A stretch of 64,000 bases of DNA, from positions 5,022,001 to 5,086,000 of the forward strand of contig NZ_CP043761.1 in the NCBI RefSeq assembly GCF_008386395.1, written 5' to 3'. Shown in pieces: positions 24,860-32,994 of this stretch (the stretch's first letter is position 1; each line of letters begins with the position of its first letter). The position numbers were made by a program, and so were the translations under genes. This DNA comes from Paenibacillus sp. 37. Lineage in GTDB: Bacteria > Bacillota > Bacilli > Paenibacillales > Paenibacillaceae. The notes beneath the pieces were generated by a model that worked only from the letters and a program-made list of their open reading frames with translations, had not been told where the DNA came from and searched no databases.

Positions 24860-26813
24860 GCTCCTTTCGAATGGAACCGCCTATGGTAATCTGGACACCG
24901 CCGGAAGGCTTGTTCGTGATCTGCATGTGGGCTGCCGTGCCATACCATAATTTCAATCGGACCCATATATTTTTGAGTCCCATGCCGTTAATTTCGAGAT
25001 CAGGCATACGCTCCCACTCCTGTGATTGTTCGATGTAATGCATGATCTTGGCAAGTGCCTCCGGTTCCATGCCAGGCCCGTTGTCTTCCACGTGGATCTG
25101 CCAGGTCTGCTGTACCGCATCCATATCTCCAGTAATATTCAGTCTCCATGGAGGGGAATCACCCAGTCCATATTTCATGGCATTTTCGAGTAGTGGTTGT
25201 ACCATCAGCATCGGAACCTGGATATACTTCATCTCTTCTGGAATATGAAACTCATAGTGTAGATCATCCTCGAACCTAATCTTCATACACTCCAGATATC
25301 GCTCACAATAATCCAGTTCTTGGGACAGGGGAACCCCATTCTTTCCCGGAGTAGAAATATAACGCAGCATAGACGCAATATTGGTGCAGAACGCGACAAT
25401 CTGCTCATTCATGCCTTCTTCCGCCATGATGCTAATATTTGTGATGTTGTTATAGAGAAAATGCGGGTTCATCTGGGATTGCAGCGCCAGTAATCTCGCT
25501 TCTGTCTCCTGAGATTTCATCGCCAGCCTGTCCTGAAACGATTGCAAAAGCTGTTGATTCAGCCGGATAAACGTATCATTCAGCTCATCCATCTCCCGGA
25601 TGGAACCGGGATGCTCCAGCTTGAACAATTGACCAGAATCCTGACCGGATAGCAGATCATTCTCACCCGTTTTTTGAATAATGCGCTGCAAACGATGCAG
25701 CGGCAAAGTAACCCGTTTGGAGATGAGATACGAGAGAACCAGAATCAGCATGAGAGTAGCTAACGTGGCACCGATAAACATCACAGCCATCCGGTTGAGA
25801 CTCGCGAAAAGGGAGTGTTTGGACTGCATGACAATAACGGTCCATCTCGTCTCCTGTGACGTCATGTACGTCATCATTTGCTTGGACTGACTTAAAGGAT
25901 CGGTGATCTCCTGCATCGTATCAGGAGGAAATGAAAGATTTTGAATCAAGTCCACATCATCGAAATATCCTGCTTGAGAAGCATCGGCATCCGAAGAAAG
26001 TGGGTACAACCGTGTATTTTGTTCATCCACTACATAGATCCGGAGATCGTTGTTATTCGCCTGCAATTCATTCAAATGCTGAAACAGGGTTCCCGCATCC
26101 TGCAAAATCTCAACGACGCCTTGGCTGACATAATTTCCATCTTTGTATACACGGGTAAGCGAAATGTAAGGTTGATCTGATTTTCCCTCGCCGGTCGGAA
26201 TGGGCAAGGCTCCGCCCTCTAACAATTGGATCACTCGCCAGCCACTCCGCTCCCAGGTTTCCTTGTACCACGGTCGCTGAGTCAGGTCTACCGACAATTG
26301 ACCGTTGAATGCACCCGCTCCCAACATCTTGCCGTTCACGTCATAGATATTGGCCTGCTTGGCTGTATTGGAGCTGCTGATGATCGCGAGAATGACGTCA
26401 ATTAGTGTGGTTGTATCCTTATACAATGCTGGATCACTCGTCATTGTCTGCTCACTGCCTTCTGCTGGTGCCAAGTAGTGACTGAAGTGTTCTTTGACCA
26501 GATTGGAGTACACAATATTCATGGAGAAGTTGTTCATTTTCACCACTTCCTGATCCAGATTACTGACGATTGATACCCCCAGTTGTCTCTGTTGTTCTTC
26601 ACTTCGCTGACGAATGTCACTTGCGAGAAAAACATACAGAAGCCCCGCCACAATCAGCGAAAAGATAATAAATACCGCAGAGTAATAGGCAAACAGACTT
26701 TGCTGAAGCGTTCCAAATCGATATCGCAATCCCCTCACACCTCGTCCTATGATGATCTCTGTCACACCATTCGAAAATGTCCACCCAACAGAACGCTTTT
26801 GTCTATTGAGCAC
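24852..26813 (-). CDS. YesM-type sensor histidine kinase
   Basis: This encodes up to 653 residues. One membrane helix near 43-66, an extracytoplasmic sensor domain of about 290 residues with Cache-like features, a second helix near 345-370 and a HAMP linker precede the His_kinase domain. The phospho-acceptor block is MNPHFLYNNITNIS, followed by the ATPase N box (PLLENAMKYGLGD) and G box (VEDNGPGM ... GMGLKNI). The GTG at 26813 has AAGGGA too close to it; a TTG 27 codons in, preceded by GAGG, is an alternative start. The ligand is probably a sugar or oligosaccharide, inferred from the adjacent transporter. Confidence 0.92.
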   Translation of the reverse strand: MLNRQKRSVGWTFSNGVTEIIIGRGVRGLRYRFGTLQQSLFAYYSAVFIIFSLIVAGLLYVFLASDIRQRSEEQQRQLGVSIVSNLDQEVVKMNNFSMNIVYSNLVKEHFSHYLAPAEGSEQTMTSDPALYKDTTTLIDVILAIISSSNTAKQANIYDVNGKMLGAGAFNGQLSVDLTQRPWYKETWERSGWRVIQLLEGGALPIPTGEGKSDQPYISLTRVYKDGNYVSQGVVEILQDAGTLFQHLNELQANNNDLRIYVVDEQNTRLYPLSSDADASQAGYFDDVDLIQNLSFPPDTMQEITDPLSQSKQMMTYMTSQETRWTVIVMQSKHSLFASLNRMAVMFIGATLATLMLILVLSYLISKRVTLPLHRLQRIIQKTGENDLLSGQDSGQLFKLEHPGSIREMDELNDTFIRLNQQLLQSFQDRLAMKSQETEARLLALQSQMNPHFLYNNITNISIMAEEGMNEQIVAFCTNIASMLRYISTPGKNGVPLSQELDYCERYLECMKIRFEDDLHYEFHIPEEMKYIQVPMLMVQPLLENAMKYGLGDSPPWRLNITGDMDAVQQTWQIHVEDNGPGMEPEALAKIMHYIEQSQEWERMPDLEINGMGLKNIWVRLKLWYGTAAHMQITNKPSGGVQITIGGSIRKEHD

Positions 26814-26850
26814 ATCCCTTGTTCACAGTAAAGTTATCCACATAAGAATA

Positions 26851-26865
26851 CGCTTACATTAAGCG
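26851..26865. repeat. Short inverted repeat between the kinase and the sugar-binding protein gene
   Basis: CGCTTA-CAT-TAAGCG is a perfect 6-base inverted repeat with a 3-base spacer in the 93-base divergent gap. It could be a regulator site; AraC-type regulators more often use direct repeats, so the assignment is open. Confidence 0.35.
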
Positions 26866-26906
26866 TTTCGGCAAGTGACAATTTTCTTTATATTTCGGGA
26901 GGTTCA

Positions 26907-28211
26907 ATGATGAGAAAACGATTTCTATTTTCACTTGCAAGTGTGCTCCTGCTCTCCACCCTTCTGCTTGCCGGGTGCAACTCAGGTAAAAGTACGGAAG
27001 GTTCGGGTAAGGTGACACTCACGTTTGGAACAAGCCAATCCGGTATTCCGCGTACAGGCATCATGCAGACGATGGCCAAGGAATATGAGCAGGAGACCGG
27101 TATCAAAATTGACTTCCAAGTTGTCCCTGACGCACAGTGGCGTGACCTGATCAAGGTGAAGCTGGCCTCTGGTGAAGCACCTGACATTTTCAATGTCGAT
27201 GTGGACCCACTGAGCATGCCGGCTAACGTAAGACCGGAGGAAAATGCCATTGACCTGACCAATGAGGAATTCACAGGTCGGATGTCTGAAGAGATTTTGC
27301 CAACCGTCAGTCACAATGACAAGGTGTACGGGGTTTCTTTTGCGCCAACGAAAATCTGGTATGTGTACTATAACAAACGTATCTTCCAGGAGCTCGGCAT
27401 AGAGCCTCCTACATCCTATGCCGAATTCAAGGCAATCAGCCAGAAAATTAAGGATAAAGACATTATTCCGTTCTATCAAGCACCTGCCAGCGGGTGGTAT
27501 CAGGTTCTGCCTTTGTTCGAAACGGGACCTAACTATGAGCAAACAACAGCGGGAACGTACGAGAAACTGAATAATAATGAGATGAAAGTCGCAGATATGA
27601 CGCAACTCAAGACGGTCATTGAACAGTTGAAAGAATTTGCGGATCTAGGTTATTTTGGAAAAGACTTCTTGTCCAATACGGTAGAAGCGGGAATTGAAGC
27701 GTTTGGTCAGGAGAAAGCAGCGATGTTGCTGCGGGTTCCAGGGACCGAAAAGGAAGTCTCCGAAGCGTATCCGGCAATGAAAGATAATATGGGGTTCTTC
27801 GTCATGCCGTGGGGAGATAATCAGACGATTGGTGTGAATCCGGGCGGTTCAGCTGCGATGTTTGGTAACAAAAACAGTAAACATCCCGAAGAAGTGCTGA
27901 AATTCTTCCGCTGGATTACCGAGCATGATCATCTGCAACGTGTGTTTGATGAAGGTGAAGGTAACCTGACCATTTGCTGGCCGGAAATCGAACCAAAGCT
28001 GACACAGGATTATATTGATTATGAGAAAAATCATGAAAAAGGAACGGTCATGCAGGCCGCTGTGAAATATATTGATCCACAATGGATGGATATTGGCAAA
28101 GACTTGTCGGGCATGTTCGCCGGAGCCATGACACCGGATCAGATTCTGCAAAACATTGATAAACGCCGTGCTGAACAAGCCAAAGTGCTGAAAGATGAGA
28201 AGTGGCAGTAA
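26907..28211 (+). CDS. Sugar ABC transporter, solute-binding lipoprotein
   Basis: This encodes 434 residues of an extracellular solute-binding protein family 1. A lipoprotein signal peptide (MMRKRFLFSLAS ... LLLAGC) has the lipobox LAGC with the lipidated Cys at about residue 23, followed by a Ser/Gly linker. The mature part shows the family's GSAAMFGNKNSKHPEEVLKFFRWIT segment near residues 310-335. It captures a sugar outside the cell and delivers it to the two permeases encoded downstream. GGGAGG precedes paired ATGs. Confidence 0.92.
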   Translation: MMRKRFLFSLASVLLLSTLLLAGCNSGKSTEGSGKVTLTFGTSQSGIPRTGIMQTMAKEYEQETGIKIDFQVVPDAQWRDLIKVKLASGEAPDIFNVDVDPLSMPANVRPEENAIDLTNEEFTGRMSEEILPTVSHNDKVYGVSFAPTKIWYVYYNKRIFQELGIEPPTSYAEFKAISQKIKDKDIIPFYQAPASGWYQVLPLFETGPNYEQTTAGTYEKLNNNEMKVADMTQLKTVIEQLKEFADLGYFGKDFLSNTVEAGIEAFGQEKAAMLLRVPGTEKEVSEAYPAMKDNMGFFVMPWGDNQTIGVNPGGSAAMFGNKNSKHPEEVLKFFRWITEHDHLQRVFDEGEGNLTICWPEIEPKLTQDYIDYEKNHEKGTVMQAAVKYIDPQWMDIGKDLSGMFAGAMTPDQILQNIDKRRAEQAKVLKDEKWQ

Positions 28212-28311
28212 TAGCGCATATTGCAGATAAACATAAACGCTGAACAACGTTACATGCAGCGGGCGTTTGCCCGCTCATGTATTTTGGCAGGAAGGAAAGG
28301 TGTTACCGGTT

Positions 28312-29184
28312 ATGAATGCAAACAAAATCTATCCCTGGTATTTCTCATCTGGAGCGATTGTATTATATCTGCTATTTATCGTCGCTCCCGCCCTGCTGGG
28401 CATCTATTATTCCTTCACCGACTGGAACAGCTATAGTTCGGAGAAGAACTTCATCGGTCTGGAGCATTTCCGCACCATTCTGGCGGGTGATCCGACTTAT
28501 CTGCTTTTTATCAAAAACACAGTCCTGTTTACCCTCGTTACGTCCATCGCCAAGACTGTTCTGGGATTGTTCCTGGCTCTGCTCCTGGTCAGCGGTGTAA
28601 AGGCCGCAAATGTGCATCGGATGATCATTTTCTCCCCGCAGGTGCTGTCGTTTCTCATTGTTGGGCTTGTGTTCAAAAGTCTGCTTGATCCCAACAACGG
28701 GTTCGTGAATGTGACCCTGCGTTCCATGGGACTGGACGTTCTGACCCAGAACTGGCTGGGCTCCTTGACCTGGGCCATGCCATCCATCATGGCAGTGGAT
28801 ACGTGGAAAGGCATGGGGTACATCATGGTGCTCTTCATCGCCGGACTGCTCGCCATTCCACGGGATTACTACGAAGCAGCATCCATTGATGGCGCCGGCT
28901 TCGGGCAGAAGTTGTTCCGGATCACCATTCCGATGCTTATGCCTACCATTACAATCGCAACGGTACTTAATATTACGTATGGGTTACGGGTATTCGATGC
29001 CGTATACGTGCTAACCAACGGTGGCCCCGGTAACGCAACAGATGTCATTAATACGGCGGTCTATTCCTCTTTTGCCAAAGGGTATTGGGGGCTCGGAAGT
29101 GCGCTATCTACCATTCTGTTTGTCATCATGGCGATCATCTCCTTTTTCATCATTCGTTTGATGAACCGAAAGGTGGAATACTAA
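28312..29184 (+). CDS. Sugar ABC transporter permease (MalF/UgpA type)
   Basis: This encodes 290 residues with six membrane helices and the EAA loop YYEAASIDGAGFGQKLFRITIPML at about residues 198-221, the contact site for the ATPase. The ATG at 28312 follows AGGAAAGG; an upstream TTG frame is less likely. It is the second gene of the importer operon. Confidence 0.92.
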   Translation: MNANKIYPWYFSSGAIVLYLLFIVAPALLGIYYSFTDWNSYSSEKNFIGLEHFRTILAGDPTYLLFIKNTVLFTLVTSIAKTVLGLFLALLLVSGVKAANVHRMIIFSPQVLSFLIVGLVFKSLLDPNNGFVNVTLRSMGLDVLTQNWLGSLTWAMPSIMAVDTWKGMGYIMVLFIAGLLAIPRDYYEAASIDGAGFGQKLFRITIPMLMPTITIATVLNITYGLRVFDAVYVLTNGGPGNATDVINTAVYSSFAKGYWGLGSALSTILFVIMAIISFFIIRLMNRKVEY

Positions 29185-29185
29185 C

Positions 29186-30010
29186 ATGCGATTGAGAAAA
29201 AGATTGGCTTCCATCGGGTTAAATGCACTCGCCTGGCTGCTCAGCCTGGTGGTCCTGATTCCTTTTGTCGTCATTGTACTGAATTCATTCAAGTCGGACG
29301 CCGAGGCCAAAGTGCTGAAGCTGACGCTGCCCGAGAAGTTTATCTTCGAAAATTACAAAATTGTCTATGAACAGGGACATTTGGGCGGTTCCTTTTTCAA
29401 CAGTCTGCTGCATTCCGGAGCCTCTTCCCTGCTGCTGGTGTTTGTTGTAGCCTTCTCGGCCTTCACGTTATCCCGCAATTATTCGAGGCTCAGCAAGTTC
29501 CTGTATTTCTTCCTGATTCTTGGTATCACACTTCCGCTCAACTACATTCCGCTGATGGAAGTCATGAAGTCGATGAGCATGATCAATTCACATCTCGGCA
29601 TGATTCTGCTCTACACCGCCATGGGGATTCCAATCTCGCTGTTCATTACGTATGCGTTTGTGTCTAACATCCCGAAGGAGCTGGATGAAGCTGCGATCAT
29701 GGACGGATGTAACGGTATCAAGCTGTTCCTGAGAATTATTGTACCTCTGCTCACGTCCGTTTTGGTGACGGTATTTGTTCTTAATTTTCTGAGTGTCTGG
29801 AACGAGTTCACCGCCCCACTCTATATGCTGAATACGGTCGAGATGTGGCCGATGACGCTTGCTGTATATAACTTCTTCGGACAATTCAGTGCCCAGTGGA
29901 ATCTGGTCAGTGCCGATATCGTGCTCACGTCATTGCCTGTGTTGATTGTGTTCCTCATTGGGCAAAAGTATATTGTAGGAGGACTAACTTCAGGGGCAGT
30001 TAAAGGGTAA
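29186..30010 (+). CDS. Sugar ABC transporter permease (MalG/UgpE type)
   Basis: This encodes 274 residues, six helices, with the EAA loop ELDEAAIMDGCNGIKLFLRIIVPLL at about residues 165-189. It starts 1 base after the previous stop. No ATPase gene follows; such importers in Gram-positive bacteria commonly share a general MsmX-type ATPase encoded elsewhere, which is inferred here. Confidence 0.93.
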   Translation: MRLRKRLASIGLNALAWLLSLVVLIPFVVIVLNSFKSDAEAKVLKLTLPEKFIFENYKIVYEQGHLGGSFFNSLLHSGASSLLLVFVVAFSAFTLSRNYSRLSKFLYFFLILGITLPLNYIPLMEVMKSMSMINSHLGMILLYTAMGIPISLFITYAFVSNIPKELDEAAIMDGCNGIKLFLRIIVPLLTSVLVTVFVLNFLSVWNEFTAPLYMLNTVEMWPMTLAVYNFFGQFSAQWNLVSADIVLTSLPVLIVFLIGQKYIVGGLTSGAVKG

Positions 30011-30073
30011 ACTCCACCGACAATCCAAATACACAAACACTCTTGTCTGAGTACATCTTCTGACTCCCCGGCA

Positions 30074-30152
30074 CAAAAAAGCCCTTGTCTGCTCATCGTG
30101 TGATACTTCTTCGTACAGAAGATGTATCACACGATGCTGCGGACAAGGACTT
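30074..30152 (-). terminator. Very long hairpin terminator after the MFS gene
   Basis: A near-perfect inverted repeat spans 30079-30152: AAGCCCTTGTC with GGACAAGGACTT outside, ATCGTGTGATAC with GTATCACACGAT in the middle, and TTCTTC with GAAGA inside around a tiny loop. Read on the reverse strand it ends in GGCTTTTTTG, so it can terminate the MFS transcript. The convergent permease gene ends 63 bases away, so it may serve both. Confidence 0.75.
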
Positions 30153-30169
30153 ACGCTGTTGGATTCGAA

Positions 30170-31498
30170 TTAATCGTGCGCCAACCCGCCAACATCGGAT
30201 GGAGCTGTTATATCTGGGCTCTGCTCCAGAGATTTGATCATTTTCAAACGGGATGTGATTATTGCGATCAGAATAACAAACAGACCCGCGATGATAAACA
30301 GAAAGGCAATACCTCTGCCTGGCCCAGTTCCAATAATTTGACCAACAGACGAAGCCAGTGCTCCCCCTTCCATCAACAGCGGATTAAACACATGGTCGGC
30401 CAGAAATCCAGCCAAACTGTATGCAATAATAAACCCGAGTTGTGACAGAATACCAATGATTCCCCATACCCTGCCCTGCTTTTCGTTGGCGATATTGTTT
30501 CGCACCAGCACATCTGCGCTCATATTGACAAACGGCAGCGATGACAAGAACAGAAAACCTGCGAAGATAATAAAATAAATATTGGTAGATATCCCCAGAA
30601 GCGAAAAGGACAAACCGCACAAAATCAGACCCATCACAAGCACACTAGCGTATCTCTTTGTTATTGTAAATATGCCGATGCACAAGCTGCTAATGAGCAT
30701 GCCGATGGCACTTACAGACTGAAACGTTCCAAGTGTCTTTGCATCCGTGAATGACAGAAGCATCGGACCAATGAGTGTCTCCAGGAATCCCAGATAAAAG
30801 GTGACAAGTGAAATAATCACCACCAGCAACAGTACTCCCTTGTTGGTTACAACTTCTCTCCAGCCCTCTTGAATATCGGTGATCCAGTTTTTTCCTTCTC
30901 GATCCTCTCGCTCCACTTTCATGCTCTTCCGAATAACCAGCACAGCCAGAATGGCAACCAGGAATGTCAGAATATTAATGACCAGAATGACTTCAATGGT
31001 TGTTATACTAAGCAGAATGCCCGCAATGATGGGTGAAAACAGAAACTTCGAGGATTCAGCCAGTTGTACAAGACCGCTTCCTTTTGAGAATTGATCCTTA
31101 TCCAGCAGGTCCGTAGCAGAGGCCTTGTATGCCGGGCTCTGCAACGCGGAAAACACCGAACTAAAGGCCACTCCCACATAGATATGCCATAATTGGATAT
31201 CACCTGTGAGCATAATGGACAGAATGAAAATCAAACCGGCTGCCGACCCCAGGTCGCCGATAATCATCATCGTTCGACGGTCGAATCGGTCTGCCAATAC
31301 CCCTCCAATAGGTCGAAGCAGGATATTCGGCAGAAACGTGAATAAGGTAATCAATGCAACACTTGTTGCCGTATTCGTTTTTTCGAAAGCATACACCCCC
31401 AGGGAGAAGGCTGTAAGTCCAATCCCAATCATGGAGATGAGCTGACCGAACCATACTACCAGAAACTTTTTAAATGATTTTTGAACGGTATGTTCCAT
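30170..31498 (-). CDS. MFS transporter, drug-efflux type
   Basis: This encodes 442 residues with about 12 hydrophobic segments. The loop between helices 2 and 3 shows GGVLADRFDRRTMMI, the MFS motif A, characteristic of the MFS_3/macrolide-efflux-like group. AGGAG lies before the ATG. It starts 20 bases after the TetR stop and is probably under that repressor. As the last gene on the strand of the biosynthetic locus it is a candidate exporter of the product or an intermediate, but this is inferred from position only. Confidence 0.88.
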   Translation of the reverse strand: MEHTVQKSFKKFLVVWFGQLISMIGIGLTAFSLGVYAFEKTNTATSVALITLFTFLPNILLRPIGGVLADRFDRRTMMIIGDLGSAAGLIFILSIMLTGDIQLWHIYVGVAFSSVFSALQSPAYKASATDLLDKDQFSKGSGLVQLAESSKFLFSPIIAGILLSITTIEVILVINILTFLVAILAVLVIRKSMKVEREDREGKNWITDIQEGWREVVTNKGVLLLVVIISLVTFYLGFLETLIGPMLLSFTDAKTLGTFQSVSAIGMLISSLCIGIFTITKRYASVLVMGLILCGLSFSLLGISTNIYFIIFAGFLFLSSLPFVNMSADVLVRNNIANEKQGRVWGIIGILSQLGFIIAYSLAGFLADHVFNPLLMEGGALASSVGQIIGTGPGRGIAFLFIIAGLFVILIAIITSRLKMIKSLEQSPDITAPSDVGGLAHD

Positions 31499-31518
31499 GG
31501 ATGATACTCCTTTCTCGG

Positions 31519-32154
31519 CTAACCTTGATTCGGAAAATAGAGACGAGTGACGTAGGCGAAGCTTCCTTTTTCTGCTCCCAGCACACGTTCCATAATCTGT
31601 GTGAATGCTTCAACCTTTTTTTCGAGTTCTTCCTCCTCCCATTGAAAGATGCCTCGATCCAGCAAAAATTGTGACGATACGAGCAGGAATTCGATGGATT
31701 CCTTTGGGTTAGGTGTATGAAATACCCCCTCCTGAATGCCCTGCTCTACCACCTCGGCCAAGATGGGACTTAATCGAATTACCGTCTCTACAAGACTCTT
31801 TTGGTGCATCTCCACATTATGAACACTGTGCAATTGCTCGATGAGATCATGTTTTCTGCCGTCAGGCTGATTCTGCGCCATCATGATGCGAAAAATTTTG
31901 TCATGGGCATTCAGTTTGGGGTCGGACACCACGTGCCTGGCCGATGCCTCCCCGCTCAGAATAAAACGCATGACGATGGCGTTCATGACCTCTTCCTTGG
32001 ACTGAAAATAATAATAAAATGTACCCTTGGCAATGTTGCACGCCTGAAGGATATCCATGACCGTAGCTTTGGTGTACCCCTTTGTTATGAACAGAATCTC
32101 GGCGGCATCCAAAATCTCGTTCCTTCGTTCTTCCGGATTTTTTATCAATCTCAT
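31519..32154 (-). CDS. TetR/AcrR-family transcriptional regulator
   Basis: This encodes 211 residues. The N-terminal helix-turn-helix (ILDAAEILFITKGYTKATVMDILQACNIAKGTFYYYF, residues about 12-48) is the TetR signature. The C-terminal ligand domain is less conserved. The ATG at 32154 follows GGAGGCC. The frame extends upstream to 32202, but that would run through the operator palindrome at 32176-32190. It probably represses itself and the MFS gene. Confidence 0.9.
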   Translation of the reverse strand: MRLIKNPEERRNEILDAAEILFITKGYTKATVMDILQACNIAKGTFYYYFQSKEEVMNAIVMRFILSGEASARHVVSDPKLNAHDKIFRIMMAQNQPDGRKHDLIEQLHSVHNVEMHQKSLVETVIRLSPILAEVVEQGIQEGVFHTPNPKESIEFLLVSSQFLLDRGIFQWEEEELEKKVEAFTQIMERVLGAEKGSFAYVTRLYFPNQG

Positions 32155-32175
32155 ATCCTGGCCTCCGATACGTTC

Positions 32176-32190
32176 GACCGACTGTCGGTC
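32176..32190. promoter_or_regulatory. TetR operator palindrome
   Basis: GACCGACTGTCGGTC is a perfect palindrome with 7-base arms around one central base, 22 bases upstream of the regulator's start codon. On the reverse strand TACAAT (a -10-like hexamer) ends two bases before it, so bound repressor would cover the transcription start. Confidence 0.7.
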
Positions 32191-32214
32191 TATTGTAGTC
32201 ATGGAGTTCTTTTT

Positions 32215-32982
32215 TTAGAACCCCATTTCAGTCAACCATTGCGCCAAATGGCTTTCCCTTGTTTTTAGATCCTGACGCTCTCTTGCATATTTTCCAATAT
32301 TTCTGTCTGCAACAAGCTTACCGTCCATCATAAACAGTACACGTTCCGATCTGGCAGCGACTTTCACATCATGGGTCACCAGCAGAATGGTTGTACCTGT
32401 TGCATTAATATCGCCCAGAATATCCATGATTTCATACGTTGATTTGGAATTCAGCGCCCCCGTTGGTTCATCGCCGAATAAAATATCTGGATTATTGATC
32501 AGCGCACGGCAGATGGCAATCCGTTGAAGCTGTCCACCTGAGGCTTGGGTGATGTTATGCCCAGCAAGCTCATCAATCCCCATTTTTTTCATTAATGACA
32601 TTGCCCGTGTATTAATCGTTTCTCTGCTGCTATTCTTGGCCAGATACGCGGAAAGTACGATATTGTCTAATAGATTCAGATTCTTGAGCAGATGAATATT
32701 TTGAAAGATGAATCCCATCTTGGTCAAACGTAGACTTGCCAGATCCCTCTCCTCAAATGCCGATATTTTTTTGCCATTAAAATAGACACTTCCAGCACTA
32801 ATCTGATCCATACCACTTATGTTGTACAGTAAGGTAGACTTGCCTGAGCCAGATGGCCCCATGATGGAAACAAATTCTCCCTTTTTTAATTGAAGGTTGA
32901 TATCTTTCAAGATGTTATGTTCTTCATTCTCGCCGATCGCTACGGATTTATTCACGTCTTTAGCCTCAAGTATAGTTGTCAT
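32215..32982 (-). CDS. ABC transporter ATP-binding protein (MacB/LolD/BceA type)
   Basis: This encodes 255 residues. Walker A is MGPSGSGKSTLL, the Q-loop is FIFQNIHLL, the signature motif is QASGGQLQR (ASGGQ in place of LSGGQ), Walker B is ILFGDEPTGAL and the H-loop is LLVTHD. The DEPTGAL form places it in the MacB/LolD/FtsE branch that pairs with FtsX-like permeases, encoded 12 bases upstream. This branch exports antimicrobials or lipids or signals peptide stress. AGGGAGG precedes the ATG. Confidence 0.93.
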   Translation of the reverse strand: MTTILEAKDVNKSVAIGENEEHNILKDINLQLKKGEFVSIMGPSGSGKSTLLYNISGMDQISAGSVYFNGKKISAFEERDLASLRLTKMGFIFQNIHLLKNLNLLDNIVLSAYLAKNSSRETINTRAMSLMKKMGIDELAGHNITQASGGQLQRIAICRALINNPDILFGDEPTGALNSKSTYEIMDILGDINATGTTILLVTHDVKVAARSERVLFMMDGKLVADRNIGKYARERQDLKTRESHLAQWLTEMGF

Positions 32983-32994
32983 CGTTGATCCTCC

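Noticed and set aside
26855..26870. cre-like sequence TTAAGCGTTTCGG before the sugar-binding protein gene
   Set aside because: Only the core AAGCGT matches; the outer half-site bases of the CcpA consensus do not. The segment is better described as a short inverted repeat.
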